64,000 nucleotides of DNA from Trichoplax adhaerens (GCF_000150275.1 NW_002060946.1:3819035-3883034); one strand, 5' to 3'. Shown: positions 1 to 12,957, counted from the stretch's first letter. Program-made: numbers and translations. The notes: a model not told the origin generated them from the letters alone.

Positions 1-238
1 CTATTTCTGCATGTAAGAATGGTGGGCAATTGATAAAAAGTAGATCGACATCTTTACGAAGCAATAACTCGTCTAATTTGCTGGTATAGTACGGGATGTT
101 GAAGTTATCAGCTATTTTCTTAGCTACCTGAGGGGTTCTACTCCATAAAGCTGTGACTGAAAACCCAACTTGCCGAAATAAAGGTATGAGTACATCAGCT
201 GACCATTCTGTGACAAATATACCAACACGAGGTAGCAT
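1..238 (-). CDS. GFOD: GFOD1/GFOD2-like oxidoreductase, first coding exon (partial)
   Basis: Seen: from the ATG at 236-238 the minus strand stays open to the window edge, giving 79 codons. The protein starts MLPRVGIFVTEW and continues with VTALWSRTP, IPYYTSKLDELL and DVDLLLINCPP. Known: vertebrate GFOD1 and GFOD2 begin MLPGVGVFGT and carry ALWGRT, PFYTSRIDEVLL and DVDLVCINLPP at the same spacing. This is the N-terminal Rossmann (NAD(P)-binding) part of the Gfo/Idh/MocA family, though the usual GxGxxG loop is degenerate here (VGIFVTEW). Human GFOD proteins are about 385-390 residues, so roughly 300 more lie outside the window. Enzymatic substrate is not known for the family. Whether it is closer to GFOD1 or GFOD2 cannot be judged from this exon; a single ancestral gene is likely. 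Confidence 0.92.
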   Translation of the reverse strand, partial: MLPRVGIFVTEWSADVLIPLFRQVGFSVTALWSRTPQVAKKIADNFNIPYYTSKLDELLLRKDVDLLFINCPPFLHAEI

Positions 239-2679
239 CTCTTTTTTTAAACTGTAAGGCAGGAGTTAATGAATTAGAGTACGTACCATGAAATGCAGTC
301 TGTTTCCTAAGAAGATTTGCAAAGTATGTATAAAAAATTAATATTGCGATAGACTCACAATGCAGAGAATGCGAATATGATCCTACTGTACTGAATAAAT
401 ACTTTACTTATACTGTATCATAGTATGGAAAATATTTTGATTGTAGGAGGTATATCTTATAGGTACAGGGAGCACCTTGCTCAGTAGTACTGTATAGCAA
501 TGAATAAGATTATAATCTATAAGATCATTTTAATGATTATTTAATAATAGTACTAAATTACTTTTGCTTTATTCAATGTTTTATTCGATTTTACTAATGA
601 CAGAATTCTTAAGACTGCAATACCCAAAGTAGGTTATGGGTCAGTGCAAGTCTATGCCAAACAGAAAAAGGTGCATAGCTTCTTGAACTAAGTTCTACTA
701 CCGTACAGCATATTGCTATCTCTAGATGGTACTTGTATATTGCACTGCAAGAGATCTACAGCAGTTGATATCTATAATACTGTACTGTAATGTGTGAAAA
801 TCAAAACACGTATGGAAATATTTTAAAGTACAAAATACTAAATGTAACTATAAAAAAATTCAGAAATAGAAACCAAGGATAGTACGTGTATTATTAGAAA
901 AATACCATTTGATCAATGCAGACTATAAACATTACTTAGACTTGGTGATAAATGGCCACTACAAGATGTTATCATCAATAAACTGTGGTTCCTTTCTACC
1001 CTACTTTTATCAACGAATCAATGCTTTTAATCTGCACATAACGGATACACACTAATGGGATATTATAGTAGGATGAATACAGTTTCTATTCAATTATGCG
1101 ATAAATTCAAGAGTTTCACGATCGAAATGAAGCAATGTAGTTTACGATAGAAAGGAGTATATCCATGATTTAACAGTTCATTTGTAACGAGCATATCGAA
1201 CCCTATGAATGCTTTCTACCCTCGCAAAAGCCATCATAATCGATGGGACATCCAGTCAATTTAGTGAGTGCCGTGAGTACAATTTTATCGATATTTTGCG
1301 ATGTTGATAACCGAAATAAGCCGCCGCCATCGTAACAATGGAGCACAATATGACGAATAAGTGTGACATGTGTCAATACTTTGCTGGTTTTACATCTTTA
1401 CAGCCATAAATGTTACTGATTTCTGAGTTGTAAAACACGCAAGGCACGCACAGATTCTGTCTATTTCAATGCATAGTACTACCAAAACAATTTCAACTTT
1501 TTCTTACCATGGGCGATTTCTTTTAAAGTATCCAATCATCAATAGGGGCCATCAGTTTGTGATGAAAGATTAGGCTATCATTTTAATTTAAAACAAATAG
1601 TAAGCATCGAAGATCAAATTGGACGTTTCTGATGAAATAAGCAATCGTAGTAATCATATCGTCTGAGGAATAAACTACAATGTTCTACTTGTTGTCTACT
1701 AGAGTCAGATTGGATAAATCACGAAATGGAAATGAAACAAGTTTGGGTAACAAATATTAACGGAATGTGTATTATGTGCTGATTAATTTAACCTCCTTGG
1801 AAGACTATCGTATTAAGATAATTTTATACCTAACGCATGTTGTTCTTTACTCCTAATGGATAGACTAATGGATACCAGATGATCACAGATGCAAATCTAC
1901 CCTAATGATTCCACTTCTAGTCGCACCATGTAAAAAGCTTTTCAGCCCGTTAACCGCCAGAATAGGATTGATTTCTCCTCCTCTAATGGACGAATTTACT
2001 GTACTAGACTAGACAGTACAGTGTACAGTAAGTGTGGCACGATATACGATAATGCAAACACTACTCTGTATAGGTTGTGTATCTCTACATTAGACATTAT
2101 ATACCCATGACTAAGCGAAAGAATCTTCAAATCGCAATATACACACTATGTGATAATCATGCATTAAGATCGAAGAACAAAAGATGCCCTAGGCAACATT
2201 AATTAATCAATCGATATAGGTAATGAACAAAGGTAAATTCATTTCTTGTTGACTTATATAACTGTCACTTTCTGCAACGCAACACCTTAATAATATGACA
2301 GCTCGCACATTACAGAAACAAAAACTCACCAAGAGTGATGATGTCATGGTTGGATAACTCAAGCAGGATATTCGTTTAGTCCTGGTTTGCATCCGTAAGC
2401 ACCAAACTTATCTTCTATCAATTTACACTTGCTGTCGATAGTTTTGATTCTTGGGTTACTAGACTGTCAAATTGATCCAATCTGTTAAATGGATATGGTG
2501 CAAGCTCGTGACTGATTGACCATAAACTGCTACTGGGCGCCTTTCTAAAAACTTTATTGGTCGGGGTCATTTTGACGCCAAATGCTATATACGTGTACTC
2601 GATTACGATACTAGTATTTGATTAACTTAATGTGGTCTAGTCGACCGACTTTGAAAGAAATCTACGTCATGGTCAATTA

Positions 2680-2900
2680 GATCTTATACTCACTGACTCA
2701 GATTATTGACTACTTAGTGTTGATGAGTAGTGCTACTTAGATTGTGATAGACGTGATACCACTTATTCGATTTTATACTAATTCCTTCATATTCTTAGCT
2801 AAAACGTCTTAGAAGTGATACTACTGTACTTACTTAGCAAGTTCTATAGTTAAATCAGACATTTTAGCAAATAATTAATTGAGTCAGTGAGCATAAAATC
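2680..2900. mobile_element. Possible MITE-like element with imperfect terminal inverted repeats
   Basis: The 28-bp stretch at 2680-2707 and the reverse complement of 2873-2900 match imperfectly, sharing a core TTATnCTCACTGACTCA. The roughly 220-bp element between them is AT-rich and has no coding capacity. The size and inverted termini fit a miniature inverted-repeat transposable element, but no target-site duplication was established and no second copy was seen in the window. Confidence 0.3.
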
Positions 2901-2922
2901 GAATAATTATAGAATACATCCC

Positions 2923-2953
2923 ATGTTAGGTCAAGTATAACTTGACCTAACAT
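2923..2953. repeat. Perfect 14-bp inverted repeat with 3-nt loop
   Basis: ATGTTAGGTCAAGT, the loop ATA, then the exact reverse complement ACTTGACCTAACAT. It sits just outside the right end of the possible MITE at 2680-2900. It could be a cruciform or hairpin site or the remnant of a foldback element. Confidence 0.75.
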
Positions 2954-4378
2954 CAACACGAATACACGCTAGCTGTTCAAAGCGGTGCTATCACTTCTGT
3001 CGAAATGGCCGTGAAAACTAAGTCATGTCGCAAGCAAACATGCCTGGCATGCAACTATAAATTTAGCTGCAAACATGTTGTACAAATATCATTTATTTAA
3101 CAGTCATATATTTTTAATTTCCCTAGCAATATAATAAATGGCATTTTGCTATGCAAATAAATAAAATTCCCTAGGAGAGATGAACCAAAATTGAACCGTT
3201 TAAAATGCAAGTGCTTGTAATAAATACGTCTCATAATAACTAGCTTAGTCAAATCGTATTTTCCAAAATGTTTTTATTACAAGGTATTAGGAATAGTAGA
3301 GCAATAATTAATTACTTTAAGAATCTAGTCTAAAATCTAAAGTATTCCGAGCTCGAAGCGAAGTGAAGCCTCTTCTCTGTGAGCGCATCTCTGCAGTTCT
3401 TATCAACATTTCGTTAAATCCATTTATGACAACTTGATTCATCTACAATCAGACATGAGTCATCAAATAAAATACTTTTCTCTTATAGTAAATCATTATT
3501 TTCTACAATCTAAATCATTCTACTTAAGATGTCACTACTCTTCTATTAACGTCTAGGCCCTTTCTTCGAAGGGCATCTTAACAACTACAGTATTTCTAGC
3601 TACATAAATCTAGTACCATAATTAGTAAACTGGATACTAATAGTCATCAACAATTTCTAATATAGTAGTTAGCAATCATCTACTATTAGCTTCACGGTAA
3701 TATCTATTTAAAGCAACCTAACTATATCTAATATAGCTATCCGTATAATCAAATACGGGTGCATCACTACAGTGCTGTACATATGAAACACGTAGGTCTA
3801 CTTCTACAGTATCAAATAGAGAGCTTTAGAGGTGTAGGCAATAGATACCAGCTAGTAGGAAACATAGAATCATCATGCAAGACCACATAGATCATTAAAA
3901 TGACAGCTAATCGGTATAGATAATCCTCAAGTTGAAAATAGAACATATGTACAGTACAGTACTGTATAATACCTCATAGCCTAACACTCTGTAAAGTATC
4001 AGCGAAATAAAAAAATCATAAATCACTTATGAAAAGGTAATATATTTCATCAACATAATCAAATTGCAATAATAAATTGTATTATACAATAAAATATATA
4101 TCACGGCTGAATCCACTTGTACCGGATATACATAGATACTGCATGTATAGACATAGCTTGCTGTAAATACGCCATGTTTCGACGCAGTGATTATAAAAAT
4201 TTCTATTAGTACATGCTACAGGCAAACAGCTTAGATAACAATTGGATTTAAAACATCTACGAGTATGATGAAGGAACTGTATTACAATAATTGTATACTT
4301 GTACGTAGACGTGTAGCTATAACATTTATTGAGCTCAGATATACACGCGGTACCATTGAATAATTTTAGTTTTTAGAT

Positions 4379-6389
4379 CTATAGAACAATTGCTGCAGGT
4401 AGGGTTTCACCAGCTTTTCCCTTGAAGTGGAATCTAAAAAGTTGGGGGAATATTTTATACTGACGATATACTTTGCACATACTTGATTCGTTATACAGTG
4501 AAATAAGCATATAAGCATCCTTATCCCGCAAACAATCAAGTTATAGTAAGCCCCTACCTTAAATTAGTCGTAGCAGGAGTATCTTCCAAGTTAAATTCTG
4601 CAACCGGAACACCTCGGGTAGCTAACTCCGGAGCAAATCCGGCAGCAGGATAAACCACTGAAGAAGTTCCAATCTTAAAAGGAATAAATAAGGCAATTAA
4701 ACCCAAAAGTTAAACAGAAAGCTATGAAAACAACTGGTTAATGTACCAATAAACAAAAATCACATGCATCCATGGCTGTCCAAGTTTTGTCTAGTACATC
4801 TTCATTCAAACTTTCTCCGAACCAGATAACGTTAGGGCGCAAAAGTCCTCCACATGCTTTACATCTGCATCCAATATCAATCAAATAGAGGTAAGCTCAA
4901 ATTATCAGTTACTTACATTTCACTTTAACTTTAAGAGTCATTAGCTCATACCTAGGCAATTCCTCTACGGGAATGCGAGCATCTGGTGTATCTGGATCAG
5001 GTAAACTAAAATCAAGTCGTAATTAAGCATTCCACCAGTCACAATCTAATAATGCAATCTACGTTCAAAGTTTTTTGTAATTGGGCTCAACCCTTTTCCT
5101 GCAAGCGATGGTGCAATGGGGCTGTCCCAGTTTTCTTCAATTCGATAGCACTTTGTACACCGGGTCTCATATAAAGAACCTACGTACATTTTAATGTTTC
5201 TTAGTATAACTAATAGATAATACAATATAAAAAATCAATTTTTAACACGACCGAATTTAAATTTATTTCAATTTGCGATAAGAGATTACGCTAAATTTAC
5301 TCTATGTTAACCATGCAACTCCAAGACATTTTTTGATCCTGCTTTATGATGGAGCCTATCAATATTTTGCGTTATAACTATGACACTCTTGTTTTCAAGA
5401 GCGAAGCGCTTCTCTAATTCAGCTACAGCGTAATGCCCTTTATTAGGTTCTTTAGTCCGAGCAAATTCTCGTCTGTAGCTATAAAATCAAGATCATTCGG
5501 TTATTTGGTTATTGGTACTGTACGGACAGCATAGTAAAGTTATATTTAGTATGTAACACTCTTGGAAAGCAATCTTGAATGGGCTAATATGAACATACTG
5601 TATTGCTATCATATAGTAATCAGTTTGTACCTGTAGAACTCCCAAATTAGCGAAGGATTTGCAGTAAATGCTGAAGGGGTAGCCAGATCTGTCGCTTGAT
5701 ATATCCTCCAATAGCCACCTTCACCACGAAACGTTGGAATGCCACTTTCAGCACTTATTCCTGCGCCTGAAATGTACTCCTACTTAATGCAATACTTTGG
5801 GAAGCATCCATGCCTTAATATATAGATTCTATGCTTTCTATTCGAGTCTCTAGGTAGCAGCATCCTGTATTGTGCATACTGTATATACAGTATACGTAAA
5901 TTGATAATTATACTAATTTATCGTAATATAATTACCCAAAACGCCATTTATACTCGTACAGTATATACTTATTTTTGTTGATAACTTTCAATAACGTCAT
6001 CCATTGCTAAAGTCGTTACAAAGATGTAATAAGTAATATAATAACTAACCATCCGATCGATCTATTGCAGTGTCCAAGGTATAATAAAGTAATAGAGAGC
6101 TTAACTGTAGTAATCATGAGACTCAAGCCATACTTCTCTGTAAACATTCTGTACCTTGTATCTTCAACTGTATGTTTACAATAATTTATAATTGATCAAG
6201 CAACATGCACACTTCGCACAATCGACTCTTACCTGTCATTACCAGCACATTGTTAGCCTTGCTAAATTCCTCATGAAATCGAGTCAAATTGTTTCTAAAT
6301 ACCATACTTAAATGGAATAATTTTCTGTCCTGAAAGCTAATTTTAGCTATAATTTGGGGAAAACGACTACGGAGAAGTGCGGTCGACAT
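4379..6389 (-). CDS. SIRT5: Sirtuin-5, NAD-dependent protein deacylase
   Basis: Eight exons on the minus strand: 6233-6389, 5631-5766, 5312-5478, 5092-5179, 4952-5005, 4747-4864, 4558-4673, 4379-4433. They join in frame to 296 residues (human SIRT5 is 310). Seen: NAD motif [16 protein letters not shown] (53-67), TQNID (134-138), catalytic His153 in LELHG, zinc cysteines 161, 164, 202 and 205 (second pair spaced C-x2-C), and a late [10 protein letters not shown] motif. The class III marker Y-x2-R is present as Tyr97 and Arg100 (FYSYRRE). In human SIRT5 the equivalent Tyr102 and Arg105 bind the succinyl, malonyl or glutaryl carboxylate, so this should be a desuccinylase/demalonylase. The N-terminus is basic and hydrophobic without acidic residues at first ([14 protein letters not shown]), as for mitochondrial import. 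It lies head to head with CTF8. Confidence 0.96.
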
Positions 6390-6401
6390 TGAGCTTTCTG
6401 G

Positions 6402-7910
6402 ATGAGAAGTGTAGTCGTCATTAATCAGGATAATTTGCTACCGTATCAATAGTACAGAAGAGCATATTACAGTATCAAATCATCAATCTGCCATAGGGTA
6501 CTATATGAAATTCCCGCTCTACTGAACCATCTGCGCATGTCAATGTCAGAAACCCGCGAATTTACAAATGAATAAAAAAAATTCTCCAGTACCTTTTACA
6601 CTGTATCACCAGTGCCGAATATAGAGTACAGTATTGACAGTTGGGTAGAATGCATAGCACCGTATGACTCGATGTAGGCATAAGCATAACCAAGCAACAA
6701 GTTGCAGAAGGCACCAATGTCCTAACGCAATCTCGACAAGAAATGAAATAGAAATGGTCCAGATCATCGTTCATTGGTTTGTTATTTAATCTGAACATTT
6801 AATTGCTCTATTTGATCCTAGGTTTATTTAAGGATTGAACAAGATCTTTATGCTACCATGCAATAGCTTGTATATTGTACAATCTACGATGATAAACTGT
6901 GATAGCAAATCGAAAAATAGCTAGCCAACGGTTGCTTTATTTTACAGGCACTTTCGTTAAAACTACTGTAACTGAATCCATTGGTTATAGTCATAGAATA
7001 ATCCTCATTTTAATACATGTACTAGCAAGTGAGGAGTAAATCAATAGACTACCAGTTGGAATGAAAGAAAAATTTGTAGATCTGATCGTGAAAGCTATCG
7101 TAATGTGTATTTTGAACGTTCGTTGCTTCTATTTATCATTTGAAATGTTGTCTTAATATTATAACTGTCTGCTACTTGATAAAAGTTCTTGCTTTAAGTT
7201 ACAAGATTATACATAAGAAAATGAACAATTAATTACCGTAGAGATTTCTATACTATGCAGTATGTTAAATCACTATCGAGCTTATTACTAACTAGCTACA
7301 GGCATAACATCGAAATTTCCTGCTTAACCAATTGTGAGCTTTAGCTAATGTCGTATTCAACTAATTCTCTATATACCTTATCTTCTATTCAACAATCAAA
7401 GCGATCAGTTAGCCGAATGGTGCTTGATAGAATTACAAGGTCGACTCGAACAATCCGATGGCTGTAGTGAAAGTACTGATCCAGCTAAAGTTGGAAATAT
7501 TTATTTCGATGATAAAGTAAGTTCTGTGCTATCATACATCGATGTAAACTACGTTATTCATAGTTCATATTTAGTGATAATTATCAAGATCTATCTGTCT
7601 ATCCCAATTTTATTCATAAATTGTAAATCTCATTTAATGATGCACTTTTTAATTCCAGAATACACCCTATATTATTATCGGTAGCCATATATTAGATGGT
7701 AAAGTCGTACAAATCGATAAGCCATTGGTTGTATTAGAAAAAGGAACTTTGAATGATCAATCTAGCGAAAGTGACATGAATCACGAAAACAAGAATAAAA
7801 GCGTAGAATATAGTATAAAAGGGATAATCAAAACAAAGCTAATCTTCAAAAGTAGGCCTAAGCCTATCGTATTACAACAGTACGTTAAGAAAAGGCCAAG
7901 AGTAAAATAA
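6402..7910 (+). CDS. CHTF8: Chromosome transmission fidelity factor 8 (Ctf18-RFC subunit)
   Basis: Firm exons are 7402-7516 and 7659-7910. They encode LAEWCLIELQGRLE, then IIIGSHILDGKVVQIDKP and a C-terminal LIFKSRPKPIV. Human CHTF8 has LAEWVLMELQGEIE, LIVGHHILYGKIIHLEKP and ILFKTRPKPII in the same order. Known role: with CHTF18 and DSCC1 it forms the alternative clamp loader that handles PCNA in replication and cohesion. The best first exon I can see is 6402-6442 (MRSVVVINQDNLL), like the MVQIVISS start of the human protein. It closes the frame exactly (41+115+252 nt, 135 residues; human 121). Its donor (CC/GTATCA) is weak and its ATG lies only 12 bp from the SIRT5 ATG, so the 5' end is tentative. 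A basic, Ser/Asn-rich insert separates the two conserved blocks of the last exon. Confidence 0.85.
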
Positions 7911-9014
7911 ATGGTTTTCTAATTATCGTAATATCAAATATCAGATGTTATTAATGAAAATGTAGACGTTTAAATGCAGGTTGTAAATTCTGTCTTGGGT
8001 TCTAATGATTCAGTATTTCTCTTGTTTGTATAATTGTTCAATTTATAACTATACACGAGTATGTTTTGTCTTGCTTAAGAACTTGAACGTTATATATCCC
8101 TTACCTCAATCTCATTTCTGTTGCTCGCTACTAAAGAGTTTTATTTTCAAATTTCTGGTTGATATCAGAACATAATTCAGGCGTAAACATAAGCAGGAAC
8201 TGCCTGTTACAAAATTCTTATAATTTCGGTAGTTGTACGTATGTATATAATATAGAAATTTTAACCAGAAGAGGTAGTCAGCATAACCTCACTGTAATCC
8301 TCGCATAACGAGCATTTAGAATAGCTATAATTCTCATCCTTTACTCAAGTAAGCTACAACAACACTGCTAATGTATGATCATTGTACAGCATAAGCCAAA
8401 GTGAAAATAAAGTTATTATTATTATTATTAGTGGCTGTAATTAACTGCATTTAAACATTGAAGTTTAAATTTTAAAAAATTTAAGCACTTTAAATTTGTA
8501 TTCCAATTTTCAGACTTGCTAATAGTATTAAATGAGATGAAATACAAACGTCTCTATTCTCTTTTAGTGAATATTTAAGTTTCTATTGGTAGTTTTCTAA
8601 GCTAAATTTATGGTATAAATTCAGCCTCGTATCTATCCTAATTGACGTAACTCAAATACGCCGTATAATCCATCATGCTGTAGCAATCAATGCAAGAATC
8701 ATCAGAATTTCATAAATACGTTCTCAGCTCAAAATAAAGATAAATCGCTGCGTTGAATATGGTATTGATATTTATTGATGATTGTAAACGTATTCGAAAT
8801 CAAAATGAACAACTTTTCATAAAAGGAAATGTTTTGTCGTAAGCAAATGAGAAAAACAAATCCTCTATCGATGGCAACAGTGTTCAAATTAAGAATATAA
8901 GTTATAATTAAACCCACTCGCTACTGATATAGGAAGTTGAAGTAAGCAAAAAAGAGGAACATTGAACTACCCAATTTAACTCATCATCACTCTCCTAATG
9001 AGATAATAAATAGG
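7911..9014. other. Spacer between CTF8 and avidin (convergent 3' ends)
   Basis: About 1.1 kb of AT-rich sequence containing the two 3' flanks. A short (TTA)n microsatellite lies at about 8412-8431. The open frame near 8729-8917 has no recognisable product. Confidence 0.6.
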
Positions 9015-10246
9015 TTAGTTTTTTCCGTATTTCCGATGTTTGTTAATAAATTTCAAATGTTTCCTATAGTGTCTGGCTTTGTACGGTTTCCTCTTGAATG
9101 TATCTTTACCGATAAGAGTACTAGCCCAATGGCCATCGCAATTTCGACTTGGCTTAGTCAGAATCCATGTTGTAAGAATTAATGGTGTATCATTGCAAAC
9201 TTGATACTCCCCTGACCAAGCTGTTGTCGAACCTCCATCAAAAGCTACACTGAAACTCAGTGCTACCGGTTTGTCTTTGGTGTAAACATGCTTCGGATGA
9301 GCTACGTTACCACGCACTTTACGACCTCCTCTTCCAGCTGCTCCCTTCGTCGATTCTACCAATGTTCGAAAGCTCCCTGCTAAAAATCCATCTTTTCGGT
9401 GGTGTAGAAATAAAACTGATCCATGTTGATTAAACCAAAATCCGCTCAAGAAGCCTGTAGTGCTATTTTTTAGAGCTGAATAATGAGAAAGAAAAGAATG
9501 TTATGATCGCCTAAGTAGGTGTACGTCAAGAGTATACATTTAGAATATCTCCATCGAAGTAAAACTGCACATTTTATTACCAAATTTATACTGCATTAAA
9601 AGCTTAAAAAATCGATGAATGATTATACACAATTCAAAGTAAAATCTATGCACCATGCAGTATACTTACCATTGACACCACCATTGTAATTGGTTTCGTC
9701 CTTTTAGTTTAAGAAGAAAAAAAGCAACAAAATTAAATTACATAGGATACTGTGGGATATTAACGACATTACCATTCTCGTATTTTGAGTAGCATAAAAG
9801 TATGAAGGAGAAGTCACAATCAACCCTTACAGTATATTACGTAAAAATATTATGGTTTTCAATCTAAACCTTAGTACTGAAGTTAAGGCACCAAATATTA
9901 TCAAAATTCGTCAAAAACTGTTGCCTCTATACTCTAAACTCCGTTCTACAAACTTGCCTTAATATAAACTATACTTAAATGTAACTAGCTAAATAAAAAT
10001 TGGGGCGGTAATATAGAATTCATCTGCTATAGCCCGAAGAATATTGATCATTCATTAAGAAATAAACTATTTTCAAGTTTTAACTCCAAATGAAACTTTA
10101 AAAAATACTGTATCATTAAATCTAGAAAAGTCTCGCAGAAATCGTAGTATGTATGTACTTACAATAGGCACCGTCAATTTATTCGATTTTGGCTGACAGA
10201 ATACTGTGCCAATGAGCACCAGTAGACCAAGCAACATGACCTTCAT
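9015..10246 (-). CDS. Secreted avidin-family biotin-binding protein
   Basis: Three exons, 10163-10246, 9670-9700 and 9015-9475, join to 191 residues. Seen: an N-terminal signal peptide (MKVMLLGLLVLIGTVFC, cleavage near 17-18), a short linker with an NST glycosylation sequon at 42, then an avidin barrel at about 49-168. Its landmarks in order are SGFWFNQHGS, LAGSFRT, ALSFSVAF, STTAWSGEY, LTTWIL and GHWASTLIGKDTF. Compared with streptavidin numbering as I recall it, N23, S27, S88, T90, W92, W108, W120 and D128 are kept (N54, S58, S121, T123, W125, W142, W155, D163), while Y43 is F74 and W79 is F113. A basic tail (169-191) follows the barrel. Two cysteines (132, 151) fall inside the barrel. Known: avidins bind biotin as tetramers or dimers; those known to me in animals are mainly egg or body-fluid proteins. 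Binding here is inferred. Confidence 0.93.
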
Positions 10247-12957
10247 CTAAAATCCAAAAGGATTAAATTACTGAGAAAATAGCTTAAACTTCTCTAGTAT
10301 ATTTGACGTAGTGTAGTTTTAAGCATAGAGTTTTAGGCCCATGAAACCTTAAACAGTGTTTTACAAGTAAAAAATAGCTACCTAATGTATAGACCTACTA
10401 ATTAATAGAGTACGATAGCATGTATGCCAATCATTTAAAAGAAATAGAATAAAAACTGGAAGTATTATTTTAGCCCTGGGTACCCTTAATCAAAACAACT
10501 ACCGTATACGTCAATGCTAATTAGAAATAATTTACTGGATAAATGACGTTTCAATGTCTATTAAATGATTAAATTTATTAACGATATTTACACAATTGCA
10601 CGTCATATAAACTCTTTCTTTAGTCGTTTAATTCCTCTTAGATCATAAGCTTAAATGACAAATTTAGGAACAAAAAAAATGTGTTCCTCAACGTACATCT
10701 CTCTGGGGCGAAAAAGGAACCAACGCCCTGATAGTAAAATAGCAAATCTATCCTGTTAATTAAATCCATGATGCCTTACGCCTAGTTTATATGCTTTAAT
10801 TTAAAATTTTTCCTCATAATCGGCAGTAAATTATAGAATATGCTTGTAAAATTCTAGTTTCAATTATTAAACTATAAATAATATAAAATACTTTATGAAT
10901 AGAAGTTGCGTAGCGTAGACGTGAAATCAAATGAAGCCTTGTATATTAGCATGATGTCGTAGCTGTAACTGTAAAATTTTATGGCTAGATTCACTTTTTT
11001 CATACCTTAATAAAAAAAACTTAAATTAATGTTGTGTTCTACTTAACTTGAATAAAATTTACCATGCCTTATTTCTACTTGTTCTTATTATATCAATCAA
11101 TAACATATTATGAGATGATCAAAACAGAAAAATATAGCCTCACATCGAATAGCGCCGTTACTCGTAAGCTTAAATGAGTATATCACGGAATTATTTAAAA
11201 TAAGTGTTTAAAATTTTTTTCCTCAATTTAATTTTAGCAGCAAGCTAAACTAAGCTTTATGCAGAATCGCGCTAATAATAGCTGAAATAATATTAATATA
11301 CGTCGATAACAAAATTGAGGAAGTTGCAAAATCAGTTACAATATCCATATTTAATCTTGTATTCATCATCCTTACCTTGGCAAATCAAGTTTTTACGAAG
11401 GCGATAAGCCGAAAATTTAAGACAAACGACCAAAGTACTAGAAAAATAATAAACCTTCCTCTTAAATACTGCTCTATTGGCAATAAAAACTGCCAGCGAT
11501 TATAATCCATAGGTCAACTTTGACTTTATACACAGTATGTATTCAATATTACTTTATTTGCAGTACGATTTAATTATTTAATTACTATTTTATTGCTTTT
11601 GTAAACTGTATGAAATGCCCTTTAGAGTCAAAGTCTCGAAATTGTTAAAAGGCCTTTATATTCTATTTCGTAATTTTGCATAACAGTATGCCATTATTCC
11701 AATAAAAATGGCAATAACCAAATTTTAACTATTTATTGATATATCCAGCAAGCTTAGTGGTTGTTCCTACAATAAGTAAACATCTATGTTTTGCATCCTT
11801 GTGTACTTTACTATGAGCTTTTCCATCATTAACATTACAATTAAACCAACAGGAAATAATAAATAACCAATAACTAGCTAGACTCTTTAGGACATCGAAC
11901 GATAAATCTTATGTTGCTATCACACCATTAACGGAGACCAAGGTTCAATTTTTAAATTAACCTAATCCGGAAAATTTTTTTTTAATTTTACTAGTCATTC
12001 TTGCTCAGTTGGATGTTAGCAGTAGGAATGATGAAATTCTTTGCAACCTTTCCCTCAGTTAAAAGGATCATGCTAGAAATACATGAAGTCAGACCATACC
12101 AAACTTAAGCCGCAAACCATTAATGGTACCACGAAGAACTGCAAAGCTATGATAGTTCCTATCCGATTAAAATTTTTATCACATAGAAGCTACAACAGCT
12201 ACAACCCTACAATTATCATCACGACATTGCCATATCATTCACATATGTAAAAATCGATTTTTACAGATTGGCAAGAACATCTGCAACTGTTAGACACTGC
12301 AACACAAAAGATTGTGTAAATTCGTTCAGTACCATAAAATAGATTTCTGACGAATTACTAGGAACTAAATTTTAGTTTTAAATTGAAATTGCTTCTTATT
12401 ATGTTTTATGAAGGTGTTTAACCAATATAAATAAATAAGTAGTATCATTTAATAAAATGAACCAACTGTAGACAGTGCAACGTAAGTGTTGGGTCATGCT
12501 ACGTTTATATAAACGTATATGTAATAAAGGTGTAGCAGGGCTAGAGAAATTTCGTAGATTCAAATATAAGTTTAGGATCTTCCTATGTCATGAATAGGTG
12601 TGTTACTAAGTTATTTAGATTTAGCCGCGCACAGTGTTTTATTTGATGTGAAGAAGTCAGATTATATTGTTGACGCTGTATTCTACAAGCTTTACTGCTT
12701 CTCCATATGCAATTTCACTGAATAGCACCAATTTTTCCCTAACCTCAATGAGTAACGTATTTGCCTAGTTGGCACTACAAGTAAGCTAGCCTAGGCTCAT
12801 AAGAGAGTAGAGTACACAATGATTTTTATTTAAAGAAAAGAGCTAGCTTTACTTTGAGACGTATAGATAGGAATGAAGACAGTTCATGCAAAGAGTAAAA
12901 GAAGTCAGAATGATAACTAATTATATTAGTTTCAGATTTGCGATTCCTTATTTAGAC
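10247..12957. other. Spacer upstream of avidin
   Basis: About 2.7 kb, very AT-rich, containing the presumed avidin promoter at its left end. I see no exon with family similarity and no clear repeat array. Confidence 0.55.

Larger units (their letters stand above)
239..4378. other. Spacer between GFOD and SIRT5
   Basis: About 4.1 kb without a supportable gene. It holds the 5' flank of GFOD, several TACTGTA/CAGTA palindromic patches (near 2000-2035 and 3945-3970), a possible MITE (2680-2900) and a perfect hairpin (2923-2953). The longest open frame, near 2207-2392 on the minus strand, shows no recognisable protein. Confidence 0.6.
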
